A stretch of DNA of 64,000 nt, taken from contig NZ_LT608328.1 of assembly GCF_900095795.1 (NCBI RefSeq), positions 496,001-560,000 on the forward strand, in the 5' to 3' direction. This DNA is from Petrimonas mucosa. Lineage in GTDB: Bacteria; Bacteroidota; Bacteroidia; Bacteroidales; Dysgonomonadaceae. Numbering within the stretch: position 1 is the first letter of the stretch; each line of letters starts with the position of its first letter. Both the position numbers and the translations under genes were made by a program. The notes beneath the pieces were generated by a model. The model did no database searches. It worked only from the letters and a program-made list of their open reading frames with translations, and was not told the DNA's origin. Of this stretch, positions 25,990 through 33,893 are shown piece by piece.

Positions 25990-27360
25990 ATGGATCGACG
26001 AAATTTTCTGAAGAGTTCGGCCATTACGGCTGCCGGCTTAGGTCTGACGCCAATGATGGGGAGATCTTTCTCTTCCGTTTATGGAGAGTCGGCTCCCGGA
26101 AATAAGATCAAGATCGGGCTCATCGGTTGCAGGAATCAGGGATGGTCAAACCTGAAAACTTTCTTGCAATATCCCGGTACGGAATGTATAGCTTTATGCG
26201 ATATTGACGATCAATGGCTCTATCAGCGTGCTGCCGATCTAGAGCAGATGACCGGGAAGAAGCCGCCTCAGCTGGTAAAGGATTGGCGGCGGGTAATCGA
26301 CAACAAGGATGTCGATATGGTAATTATCGGCACGCCGGATCACTGGCACTGCCTTCAGTTGGTGGCTGCCTGTGAGGCCGGGAAAGATGTTTATGTGGAA
26401 AAACCGCTTGCCAATACTATTGAAGAGTGCGACCTGATGGTGCGTGCTGCCCGGAAATATAACCGGATTGTGCAGGTGGGACAGTGGCAGCGGAGCGACC
26501 CCCACTGGGACGAGGCAGCAGCATATGTCCAGAGCGGAAATCTGGGGCGTGTGAGAACAGTCAAGGTGTGGGCATACCAGACCAGCAAATGGACATTGCC
26601 GGTTGTGGCCGACTCGACTCCTCCTGCGGGAGTGGATTACGACATGTGGCTGGGTCCTGCACCGAAGAGAACTTTCAATCAAAACAGGTTCCACTATAAT
26701 TTCCGTTTTTTCTGGGATTATGCGGGGGGATTGATGGCCGACTGGGGCGTACACCTTCTGGACTATGCAATGAAAGGGATGAATGCTGGTTTACCGGCAT
26801 CTCTCTTTGGCGCTGGAGGAAAATTTGGCTATCCCGACGATGCAATGGAGACTCCCGACACCCTTATGGTAACCTACAGGTACCCCGACTTCAACATCAT
26901 CTGGGATCACGCCTGTGGTATTGGAAACGGCTTGTTTGGACTGCGTGAAGGGGTTGCATTCTTCGGTGAGAACGGCACGCTTATCCTGACCCGGCAAGGG
27001 TGGGAGGTGATACCCGAACAGGCAGTTAACAGCCGAAATTTCCCCTATTGCTATCCATGCGATGATGAACGGAAACCCAATACCCCTAGAATGGAGGCCG
27101 TAGCGAAGAAGCCTGGTGGAGGAAAAGGATTGTATCTCCATGCCGGCAACATGCTGGAGTGCATGCGCTCACGCCAGTTGCCCAATGCCGACATTGCAAT
27201 CGGTGCGGAAGTGGCCAAACTGAGCCATATGGGAAATATCTCCTGTCGGGTAGGTACAGCGTTGAACTGGGATAATGAAACAGCTACATTCGATCACTTG
27301 GAAGCCAACCGGTTGGCGAAGGCCCATTACCGCGAACCGTGGAAGTTGCCCAAACTCTAA
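25990..27360 (+). CDS. Gfo/Idh/MocA-family oxidoreductase, Tat-exported
   Basis: 456 aa from ATG 25990, which begins MDRRNFLKSSAITAAGLG, a clear twin-arginine signal; the longer upstream frame lies inside the DUF1080 gene and is rejected. It has the nucleotide loop IGLIGCRNQGW, IGTPDHWH, an intact EKP motif (VYVEKPLAN) and the His motif ADWGVHLLDYA. The gene is 7 nt after DUF1080 and is followed by a strong terminator, so the three genes form one operon. Its sequence resembles the 23142 protein only at the family level, suggesting that the two catalyse different steps, for instance oxidation and final reduction. Confidence 0.92.
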   Translation: MDRRNFLKSSAITAAGLGLTPMMGRSFSSVYGESAPGNKIKIGLIGCRNQGWSNLKTFLQYPGTECIALCDIDDQWLYQRAADLEQMTGKKPPQLVKDWRRVIDNKDVDMVIIGTPDHWHCLQLVAACEAGKDVYVEKPLANTIEECDLMVRAARKYNRIVQVGQWQRSDPHWDEAAAYVQSGNLGRVRTVKVWAYQTSKWTLPVVADSTPPAGVDYDMWLGPAPKRTFNQNRFHYNFRFFWDYAGGLMADWGVHLLDYAMKGMNAGLPASLFGAGGKFGYPDDAMETPDTLMVTYRYPDFNIIWDHACGIGNGLFGLREGVAFFGENGTLILTRQGWEVIPEQAVNSRNFPYCYPCDDERKPNTPRMEAVAKKPGGGKGLYLHAGNMLECMRSRQLPNADIAIGAEVAKLSHMGNISCRVGTALNWDNETATFDHLEANRLAKAHYREPWKLPKL

Positions 27361-27416
27361 GAATAAAGAGTATAGAATCTGGAGGGGTGTCTGCCCCGAT
27401 AGAGTGTAAATAGAAG

Positions 27417-27449
27417 TTTAGGAGGGTTTGCAAGCCCTCCTAAATTTTT
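27417..27449. terminator. Strong intrinsic terminator, probably bidirectional
   Basis: Arms 27417-27426 and 27435-27444 are perfect complements (TTTAGGAGGG with CCCTCCTAAA) with an 8-nt loop and a T-run. It lies between the convergent Gfo gene and VWA gene, with A-rich sequence on the other side allowing use from both strands. Confidence 0.85.
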
Positions 27450-27486
27450 GGGATGCCTCCTTTTATCCATTTATGCCTCTGGATAT

Positions 27487-28131
27487 TCACTCCTTCTCTT
27501 TGGAGAGATCCTTCATGAAGTCACTCCACAATTTCTCCTGCTCCCTGCCCAGGTCTGCAACCTTGAATCGCATGGTGTGTTCCGATATCACATCAAACTT
27601 GCTTTTCATCTTGGTCTTGTCCATGGCAATCTTGTTATAGACCCCCATCGAGTCGGCATCGGAAAAATTGCTCACCTCAGCACCCAGATAGATGAATTGC
27701 CAGTTCCCATTTTGTTCCAGTTCATGGATCATCTGCCTGATCTTTACGGCATCATACTCTCTCGATGCGTTCTCCTGACCGTCGGTGATGATGGCCATCA
27801 TCACCATCGACGGACGATCTTCCTCTTTGCTGTACCTGATCTGGTTGCCGATATCGGTGATGGCGTGCCCGATGGTGTCATAGAGGGCGGTGAGGCCACC
27901 GGGAGTGTAATCTGCGCTTGTCAATGGGCGTATCTCTTCAATGGGTAGATCATTCAGAACCCTGCTCCAGCTGTTGTTGAACTTGTAGAGTGAGACGGTT
28001 ACTCTTCCCTGTTGCTGTGCCCGCTGCTGTTCGATGAAGTTGTTGAATCCTCCTGTCACGTCAGACTCAGTGCCTGACATGGAGCCGCTTTCGTCGATAA
28101 CGAAGATGATTTTCAGATAATTCTCGTTCAT
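27487..28131 (-). CDS. VWA-domain protein (MIDAS)
   Basis: 214 aa, entirely one von Willebrand A domain with no signal peptide, so cytoplasmic. The metal-ion site is visible: DESGSMSG (D13, S15, S17), a Thr in GGLTALYD, and ITDGQEN. Cytoplasmic VWA proteins commonly act with a AAA ATPase or a partner gene, but neither a MoxR ATPase nor a toxic partner is present here. It lies downstream of the unknown 28218-29261 gene on the same strand. A TATCTTTG element just upstream (about 28161-28168, minus strand) could give it its own promoter. The role is unknown. Confidence 0.85.
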   Translation of the reverse strand: MNENYLKIIFVIDESGSMSGTESDVTGGFNNFIEQQRAQQQGRVTVSLYKFNNSWSRVLNDLPIEEIRPLTSADYTPGGLTALYDTIGHAITDIGNQIRYSKEEDRPSMVMMAIITDGQENASREYDAVKIRQMIHELEQNGNWQFIYLGAEVSNFSDADSMGVYNKIAMDKTKMKSKFDVISEHTMRFKVADLGREQEKLWSDFMKDLSKEKE

Positions 28132-28217
28132 ATCTTTGCTGTTTTAATGGTTACGTTGCAAAGATAGCTTCATGAGCCGGCGGGCTGGGAGATCCACAAG
28201 CCTTGCGATTCGAAAGG

Positions 28218-29261
28218 TTATTCGTAGATGACCAACTCCCTGCTGAGCGCAATCTTCTTGGGTTCACCCCGCAACCCGGTGATGTAGTAGTTTTCGGCAA
28301 TCTCTTCCGACACCACCTTCAGAAATGCGATGCTGATCAGGGAGCACTTCTCGTTGATCGAGTTGTCGTACGGGTCGGTCACCCGGATGATGCTCTCCTT
28401 GGCTTTGTCTGGATTCTCCCGAAACGTGATCCTCTTGTAGATTTCCATCAGCTCTGTACGATAGTCGGGCAACTCTTTGAAAAGGATCCCTTCCGGATGT
28501 CTCAGAAACAGGAGGTAGACAGCCTTTGGCAATGGGCTCATCTTCACCTCCATCATGTCGTAGTCCATCAGGTAGATCCTGAAATCTGACGCGATTCTCA
28601 GACGGCTCAGCTTGCGGGTCGACCTCTGCAGCTCCTCGAGGAATTCGATCAGTCTGGAGAGGTAACCGGCCGTTTGCAGCTTCATGATACCCTCCATGAG
28701 ATCCTCCGGAACCTGGAAGGCCATCTTTTCGAAATTCTCGTCTGCCGTGATTTTGTCATCCCTTTTCCCCTTGGCATACTCTTTAGACTCAGATTTGAAT
28801 AAAGGGGAATAGGCTATGTGCTTGATAAACGGCTCCTCCTCCGCCAGAAGCCAGTTTCTGGATTTATGCTGTGCAATTTCTTCGATAATGGCATCGATCG
28901 ACTGGTCGAGATTTTCGCGGGTAATCTTTTCCAGGGGAAACCTCACTTCGTAACCCTCATCTCCCAGCTCCCTTTCGGCGATATAGGCCAGCGTAGGGTG
29001 GTCACTCTTGATGCAGTAGTTCTGTTTAATCCGGAGTGTAAGCGCAGCCAGATCAATCTGTGAATGCCCGATGTAGGGGAGGTGGTAGGCAATCATCCTC
29101 TGAAAATCCCCATCCTGGAAGAGTCGTGGCGGATAGATGAATGTAATCCCCGCCCTATCCAAGAATTGGCTGACAATGGCGGAGTAATTATATGGTAATT
29201 TCTCATGTCGGTATCTTGTTCTCTTTTGTGATACTGTATAGGGGATTCCGGTTGCTTGCAA
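28218..29261 (-). CDS. Conserved-looking hypothetical protein with uncertain start
   Basis: I do not recognise this family. The open frame begins at a TTG (29261) and gives 347 aa, soluble, rich in charged residues, with a helical stretch near IIKLQTAGYLSRLIEFLEELQRSTRKLSRLRI-like sequence at about 205-235. The first convincing protein sequence begins at KLPYNYSAIVSQFLDRAG (about residue 22). An ATG at 29206-29204 precedes it but is out of frame by 2 nt. Another start is M56 at 29096. The gene sits between lpxH and a VWA gene on the same strand, so a joint function with the VWA protein is possible. Confidence 0.7.
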   Translation of the reverse strand: MQATGIPYTVSQKRTRYRHEKLPYNYSAIVSQFLDRAGITFIYPPRLFQDGDFQRMIAYHLPYIGHSQIDLAALTLRIKQNYCIKSDHPTLAYIAERELGDEGYEVRFPLEKITRENLDQSIDAIIEEIAQHKSRNWLLAEEEPFIKHIAYSPLFKSESKEYAKGKRDDKITADENFEKMAFQVPEDLMEGIMKLQTAGYLSRLIEFLEELQRSTRKLSRLRIASDFRIYLMDYDMMEVKMSPLPKAVYLLFLRHPEGILFKELPDYRTELMEIYKRITFRENPDKAKESIIRVTDPYDNSINEKCSLISIAFLKVVSEEIAENYYITGLRGEPKKIALSRELVIYE

Positions 29262-29316
29262 GTCGAGAGTTCAGGATCTCTTTCGAGCAAAGCAGCCAAT
29301 TGGATCGGGACTGTTA

Positions 29317-30069
29317 TTAATCTTGCTGATATTTTTCCAGCCTCATCTCTTTTCCGTCAAAGAGGCCGTATGAGAAGTGCTGGATCCAGTCGCCGATATT
29401 GATAACGTGTGTTTTTTCGTTCAATTGGAAGTCCAGAACCAGATGGCGGTGCCCGAAGACAAAATAGTCGATGTCGGGTGTCCGTACAATTTCCTGTTTG
29501 GCAAACTGAATGAGGTATTCCTTATCTTCTCCCAGAAAATCCTGCACACCTCCCGCCTCGCGGCTTTTATTCGACCAGGCATGTGCAAGACTTACCGTCC
29601 ATCGGGGATGGATCGTCGCAAAACAGCTCCGCAAGAATTTACTGTGAAAAAGTTTACGAAGCAGTCTGAATGCGATCGACTTGTCGGCCAGTCCATCACC
29701 GTGGGCGATAAAGAATTTTTTGCCGGAAATTTCCGTGAGCAGCGGTTTGCGGTGAACGATCAATCCGCATTCGTTCTGAAGGTAATCGGTAAGCCAGATG
29801 TCGTGATTGCCGATGAAAAAATAGATCGGAATACCCGAATCGCTGATCTCGGACAGTTTTCCCAACAGTCGCGTGAACCCTCGGGGAACCACCGTCTTGT
29901 ACTCGAACCAGTAATCGAAGATATCTCCCAGCAGGTAGATGGCCTGCGCATCTTTTCTGGCGAAATCCAACCATCTGCACAGCTTCCGTTCCGTATTAAC
30001 GGAATCGGTATGCATCTTTGAGCCTAAATGAACATCGGAGACAAAATAGACCTTGCTGCCCATCATCAC
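29317..30069 (-). CDS. lpxH: UDP-2,3-diacylglucosamine diphosphatase
   Basis: Removes UMP from UDP-2,3-diacylglucosamine to make lipid X, an inner-membrane-associated step of lipid A synthesis. The dinuclear metallophosphoesterase motifs are complete: SDVHLGS (D12, H14), GDIFDYW (D49), GNHD (87-90), HGDG (123-126) and GHRH (206-209). At 250 aa the length matches LpxH. It overlaps the DUF59 gene upstream by 4 nt, so the two are probably co-translated. Confidence 0.93.
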   Translation of the reverse strand: MMMGSKVYFVSDVHLGSKMHTDSVNTERKLCRWLDFARKDAQAIYLLGDIFDYWFEYKTVVPRGFTRLLGKLSEISDSGIPIYFFIGNHDIWLTDYLQNECGLIVHRKPLLTEISGKKFFIAHGDGLADKSIAFRLLRKLFHSKFLRSCFATIHPRWTVSLAHAWSNKSREAGGVQDFLGEDKEYLIQFAKQEIVRTPDIDYFVFGHRHLVLDFQLNEKTHVINIGDWIQHFSYGLFDGKEMRLEKYQQD

Positions 30070-30383
30070 ATAAACCCAAGTTCCAACAATGCCTCCTCGC
30101 TCATCATCGATTTATCCCAGGGTGGATCAAACGTCAGGTTGATATCCACTCGGTTTACTTCCGGGATGGACTCGATCTTCATCTGGATGTCCATCAGGAT
30201 AAAGTCGGCAGCGGGACAGCTGGGGGAGGTGAATGTCATCTCGATGGTTACATTGTTGGCGTCATCGATATCCACGTCATATATCAATCCCAGGTCGTAG
30301 ATATTCACTGGAATTTCAGGGTCATACACGGTGCGGAGCAGGACCACTATCTTATCTTGCAGTTTTTGAAGTTCTTCGTTCAT
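30066..30383 (-). CDS. DUF59/MIP18-family iron-sulfur cluster assembly factor
   Basis: 105 aa, one DUF59 domain. Family features are visible: DPEIPVNIYDLGLIYDV near 21-37 and TSPSCPAADFI around 52-62 with the conserved Cys, then NLTFDPPWDKSMMSEEA. Such proteins help in Fe-S cluster maturation (SufT-like). Here the gene is between radC and lpxH rather than in a suf operon. Spacing to radC is 12 nt. Confidence 0.9.
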   Translation of the reverse strand: MNEELQKLQDKIVVLLRTVYDPEIPVNIYDLGLIYDVDIDDANNVTIEMTFTSPSCPAADFILMDIQMKIESIPEVNRVDINLTFDPPWDKSMMSEEALLELGFM

Positions 30384-30395
30384 ATTTTTTATTTG

Positions 30396-31094
30396 TTAAA
30401 TGATTCCGTTGTCGGCAAAACTGTAATAGGTCTCGCCACAAACGATGATATGGTCAAGTAACGTAATATCCATCCATTTGGCGGCCTCTTTCAGTTTCTT
30501 CGAGATCGTGGTATCCTGCGTGCTCGGCATGCAGTACCCTGACGGGTGATTATGCCCAAGCACGATGCTGCTGGCATAAAGGTTGATTGCCTCACGTAGG
30601 ATTAACCGTATGTCTACTACTGTTCCAGATATTCCACCGCGGCTTACCTGCATGGTGGAGATTACCTTGTTGGAGCGGTCGAGCAGCAATGCCCACGTCT
30701 CTTCGTGGTTTAAATCTGCCAGAAGTGGGTAGAGAACGATAAAGGCATCGTTCGAAGAGGTGATCTTATCCCTCTTCACCGGCTCTTCCGATCTTCTTCT
30801 TCTGCCCAACTCCAGAGCGGCGACAATAGTGATTGCTTTTGCCGGACCGATACCCCGGAAATTACGTACCAGGTCGTTAACGCTGAAACGGCTCAATTTG
30901 TTGAGGTTGTTATCGGCTTTATGCAAAATTCTTTTACTGAGCTCAACTGCGCTCTCTTTATCATTCCCTGAACCGATGAGAATGGCCAGCAACTCGGAGT
31001 CGGACAATGCTGAAACACCTTTCAGCATCAGTTTTTCACGCGGACGATCCTCTTCCGCCCACTTTTTAATGCTGATTTTTTTCATTCTATTCAA
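30396..31094 (-). CDS. radC: RadC-like JAB-domain protein
   Basis: 232 aa. N-terminal helix-hairpin-helix region (SELLAILIGSG, FRGIGPAKAITIVAALELGRR) and a C-terminal JAB/MPN domain with the zinc motif HNHPSGYCMPSTQD. The start is probably ATG 31085 (MKKISIKKWAEEDRPREKL), typical for the family. Despite the name, a role in DNA repair is not proven; many homologues travel on mobile DNA, but this chromosomal form in a housekeeping operon is common in Bacteroidota. It heads the radC-DUF59-lpxH unit. Confidence 0.93.
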   Translation of the reverse strand: MNRMKKISIKKWAEEDRPREKLMLKGVSALSDSELLAILIGSGNDKESAVELSKRILHKADNNLNKLSRFSVNDLVRNFRGIGPAKAITIVAALELGRRRRSEEPVKRDKITSSNDAFIVLYPLLADLNHEETWALLLDRSNKVISTMQVSRGGISGTVVDIRLILREAINLYASSIVLGHNHPSGYCMPSTQDTTISKKLKEAAKWMDITLLDHIIVCGETYYSFADNGII

Positions 31095-31108
31095 TTCATG
31101 GTCTGCTA

Positions 31109-31116
31109 CAAAGGTA
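31109..31116 (-). promoter_or_regulatory. -7 element of the radC promoter
   Basis: On the minus strand TACCTTTG matches TAnnTTTG, 24 nt upstream of ATG 31085. A clear TTG at the -33 position is missing. It starts just after the EF-P terminator. Confidence 0.5.
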
Positions 31117-31119
31117 ATA

Positions 31120-31149
31120 TAAAAAAAGACACCGTAAAATACGGTGCCT
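31120..31149 (-). terminator. Intrinsic terminator of efp
   Basis: On the minus strand GGCACCGTA and TACGGTGTC form a tight stem followed by seven Ts. It lies about 45 nt beyond the efp stop codon. Confidence 0.85.
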
Positions 31150-31192
31150 CTCTTCTCTATGTGTGAGATCCTTCTATGTTGACGTAACGGGA

Positions 31193-31759
31193 TTACTCTT
31201 TCACACGTTCAACATATGTGCCTGTGCGTGTGTCTACCTTTATCTTTTCACCTTCGTTGATAAAGAGTGGAACACGTACTTCGGCTCCGGTTTCGAGAGT
31301 AGCCGGTTTCAGCGTGTTGGTAGCCGTATCGCCCTTGATGCCCGGTTCGGTATAGGTAACCTGCAGCACGACATGTGTTGGCATTTCCGCTGTCAAGATG
31401 GTTCCACTCTCGGCATGGATCTGAACCTCTACCAGATCGCCTTCCTTCAGGAACTCCACTCCTTCTATCTGTTCTGCAGGAATGGGTACCTGTTCGAACG
31501 TCTCGGTATTCATGAAGTTATATCCCATATCGTCCTGATAAAGGTATTGGAACGGACGGCGTTCGATGCGAACCTCATCCACCTTGACTCCCGAGTTGAA
31601 AGTTTTTTCGAGAATTCGTCCCGTAGTCACGTTCTTAAGTTTTGTGCGAACGAAGGCAGCGCCTTTCCCGGGTTTCACGTGAAGAAATTCAACAATGAAA
31701 TAGTATTGTCCGTCGAGGTCGATGCACATTCCGTTTCTGAAATCAGCTGTTGTTGCCAT
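31193..31759 (-). CDS. efp: Elongation factor P
   Basis: 188 aa, the standard length, with three beta-barrel domains. EF-P rescues ribosomes stalled at polyproline. The loop that is post-translationally modified in other bacteria reads KPGKGAAF with K32 at its tip. The C-terminal signature includes [28 protein letters not shown]. It has its own promoter and terminator, so it is monocistronic. No EpmA/EpmB modification genes are near. Confidence 0.96.
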   Translation of the reverse strand: MATTADFRNGMCIDLDGQYYFIVEFLHVKPGKGAAFVRTKLKNVTTGRILEKTFNSGVKVDEVRIERRPFQYLYQDDMGYNFMNTETFEQVPIPAEQIEGVEFLKEGDLVEVQIHAESGTILTAEMPTHVVLQVTYTEPGIKGDTATNTLKPATLETGAEVRVPLFINEGEKIKVDTRTGTYVERVKE

Positions 31760-31796
31760 AAATTATTGTTGTCTGAATTATGTTTGGATTAGGCCG

Positions 31797-31828
31797 CAAA
31801 AGTAATGGTTTTATTCCAGAACAGCAAA
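31797..31828 (-). promoter_or_regulatory. Promoter of efp
   Basis: On the minus strand TTTG (31828-31825), a 20-nt spacer and TACTTTTG (31804-31797) form a textbook Bacteroidota promoter 38 nt upstream of the efp ATG. Confidence 0.8.
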
Positions 31829-31875
31829 TAAATTAACGTGTTGAGCATCTGGCAGAGTCAAGCAGCAAGTGCAAT

Positions 31876-32316
31876 TTACATTAATTGTTTGTAAAACTCA
31901 ACTTTGGGTGTGTTAAAGTCCAATTTTTTCCTCGGTCTTTCATTCAGCCTGTGCTGTATCCGCTTCAATCTGTCGGGTGGATAGTCCTTGAAGGACGCCC
32001 CCTTGGGGATGTATTGCCGGATGAGCTTGTTCGCGTTTTCGATCGATCCTTTTTGCCATGCCGAATAGGGGTCGGTGAAGTACACCGGGGCTTCCAGCAT
32101 CTCCGTGATCCGTTCGTGCGCCGCGAACTCCAAGCCGTTGTCCGTGGTGATCGTCCTTATCACGTCCTTGTTGCGCTGCAACTCCCTGGACACCGCTGAA
32201 GGACTGACACCTATCAAGCTCGCGATCGTCCGCTGGGTGTCACCGTTTTCTAAACCTAAATAAATCGCGTACCTTTGTTCTGAAGTTAACTGTTTGTATT
32301 TTTTCATAAGCAACAT
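31876..32316 (-). pseudogene. IS30-family transposase with large in-frame internal deletion
   Basis: 146 codons (start more likely ATG 32307, MKKYKQLTSEQRY). The N-terminal HTH is intact (TSEQRYAIYLGLENGDTQ, then VSPSAVSRELQRNK to about residue 50). The frame then jumps to TITTDNGLEFAAH, which holds the second Asp (D59), and to YSAWQKGSIENANKLIRQY with the Glu (E93). The first catalytic Asp and about 180-200 residues between are missing compared with the usual 320-380 aa. The frame stays open across the junction. The protein could still bind its ends but cannot catalyse transposition by itself. Confidence 0.85.
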
Positions 32317-32331
32317 AATAGTTAATTTTAG

Positions 32332-32357
32332 GGAGACTTCGGTCTCCTTTTTCTTTT
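32332..32357 (+). terminator. UUCG-capped terminator on the + strand inside the IS remnant
   Basis: GGAGAC-TTCG-GTCTCC followed by a T-rich run is a compact intrinsic terminator reading rightward. It would stop transcripts that run antisense through the transposase; on the opposite strand it would sit in the transposase leader and could shield the gene from read-through. Confidence 0.7.
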
Positions 32358-32528
32358 ATGTTGCTGTCCGACTCTCTTCGGGGGCTTGCGCGCCCCCGGC
32401 CGTTAGGCAACCCCCCCCGGTGTTTTTCATGATTGTTGTGAAGAATCATTTCAAAAAACAACACGTGGATGTTGCACTTCTAAGTTGAACTTAGGTCTTT
32501 TTCCATGCTGGTAGTTGAGAGTGGACCA

Positions 32529-33845
32529 TCAGTGCACAAAAGCATTTGATGCATCGAGAATGATCTTGATCAGGAAGAACAACGTCAATATGTACATGGT
32601 GATGCTTACATCCTTGACTTTACCCGACAAGAGCTTGACAATGGTGAAACTCAACATTCCGAAAATGATTCCGTTGGCAATGCTGTATGTGAACGGCATA
32701 AAGATGATGGTGATGAATGCCGGAAATCCTTCGCTTATTTCGTTGAAATTGATTTCAGCGACCGAGCTCATCATGAATAGACCGATGATGATCAAGGCAG
32801 GAGCAGTTGCAGCTGCAGGCACCATCAAAAATATCGGAGCCAGAAAAAGTGCAAGGACAAACATCAAGGTCGTGCTCACACTGGTAAGTCCGGTTCTACC
32901 ACCGGCAGCCACACCCGAAGCACTCTCCACATAGGAGGTGTTGGGGCTGGTACCCAGGAGTGCACCCACAAATGTCCCCAGTGCGTCGGCAAAAAGGGCC
33001 TTTTGCAATTGAGGGAAGCTGCCGTCTTTTTCCGATTTTCCAATTTTTGAGATAACACCGATCAACGTGCCCATTGCATCGAATATGTTTACCATCAAGA
33101 AGGTAAATACCACGATCAGCATGTCGAAAGATAGAATACTGCTCCACTCGAACTTGAAGAAGATGGGCTCAATACTGGGAGGCAAGGTAATCCAGCTGCC
33201 CTGGGGCAACTGTATCAGGCCCAAGAATGCTGCAAAAATTGTGGAAACGATGATACCGATCAGGATGGCGCCATGAACCTTCATTACCAGAAGTACGGCA
33301 ATTACGATCAGGCCGAGCACGGCAATCCATACATTTGGATCGGCCATGTTGCCAAGCTGGACGAGCGTGAAAGGGTTACCCGTAACAATTCCAGCACTTT
33401 TCAATCCGATTATGGTGATAAATAGCCCGATACCGATAGGAATCGCATTTTTTAGTGCCACCGGGATATTGTCTACAATAATTTTCCGGATGTTGAAGAT
33501 GGTCAGCAACATAAAGCAGAAACCGGAAATCAGAACGCCGGTCAAGGCAAATTGCCAGGTGTGCCCCATGGCAATCACCACACTGAAGGCAAAAAAGTTG
33601 TTCAGCCCCATCCCCGGTGCCTGCGCAATGGGAACATTGGCTATAAGTGCCATGAAGAGAGTTCCGGCAATAGCCGCAACTGCAGTCGTCGTAAACAGGG
33701 CGCCTTTGTCCATGCCTGTCTCACCCAATATTTGAGGATTGACGGCCAGGATATATGACATGGTCAAAAAGGTGATGACACCGGCCAGAATCTCCGTGCG
33801 AACATTGGTGCCGTTTTGCTTGAGTTTGAAAATTTTTTCTAACAT
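32529..33845 (-). CDS. NCS2-family purine (hypoxanthine/guanine/adenine) permease, AzgA type
   Basis: 438 aa, 12 or more hydrophobic segments. Family motifs are clear: N-terminal NGTNVRTEILAGVITFLTMSYILAVNPQ, QAPGMGLNNFFAF, and FFxFMVN-like FTFLMVNIFDAMGTLIGV, ALFADALGTFVGALLGTSPNTSYVESASGVAAGGRTGLTS (the AzgA signature region). It is an inner-membrane proton symporter for purine bases. The DUF5020 outer membrane protein 48 nt upstream on the same strand may provide the matching outer membrane channel. Confidence 0.92.
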   Translation of the reverse strand: MLEKIFKLKQNGTNVRTEILAGVITFLTMSYILAVNPQILGETGMDKGALFTTTAVAAIAGTLFMALIANVPIAQAPGMGLNNFFAFSVVIAMGHTWQFALTGVLISGFCFMLLTIFNIRKIIVDNIPVALKNAIPIGIGLFITIIGLKSAGIVTGNPFTLVQLGNMADPNVWIAVLGLIVIAVLLVMKVHGAILIGIIVSTIFAAFLGLIQLPQGSWITLPPSIEPIFFKFEWSSILSFDMLIVVFTFLMVNIFDAMGTLIGVISKIGKSEKDGSFPQLQKALFADALGTFVGALLGTSPNTSYVESASGVAAGGRTGLTSVSTTLMFVLALFLAPIFLMVPAAATAPALIIIGLFMMSSVAEINFNEISEGFPAFITIIFMPFTYSIANGIIFGMLSFTIVKLLSGKVKDVSITMYILTLFFLIKIILDASNAFVH

Positions 33846-33893
33846 GATCGTTCAATGTTTATCGGTGGATTGTTAATGACAATAATGTGTCGA

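Larger units (their letters stand above)
31867..32479. mobile_element. Internally deleted IS30-family insertion sequence
   Basis: The element is defined by a shortened IS30 transposase frame and by an 8-bp inverted repeat AAGTGCAA (31867-31874) / TTGCACTT (32472-32479). At about 0.6 kb it is roughly half the size of an intact IS30-type element. The exact ends are uncertain because the repeat is short. Between the transposase start and the right end are two hairpins (32332-32347 and 32379-32398). Confidence 0.6.

Noticed and set aside
27448-27948. Open frame on the + strand opposite the VWA gene
   Set aside because: Antisense to a clear VWA domain and partly over the terminator region.
29093-29299. 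Short minus-strand frame containing MRNYHIITPP
   Set aside because: It runs out of frame with the 347-codon protein and has no downstream coding sequence; used only as evidence for a shifted start.
32411-32418. Run of eight C
   Set aside because: A homopolymer in a non-coding part of the IS remnant; no gene would be phase-switched by it.
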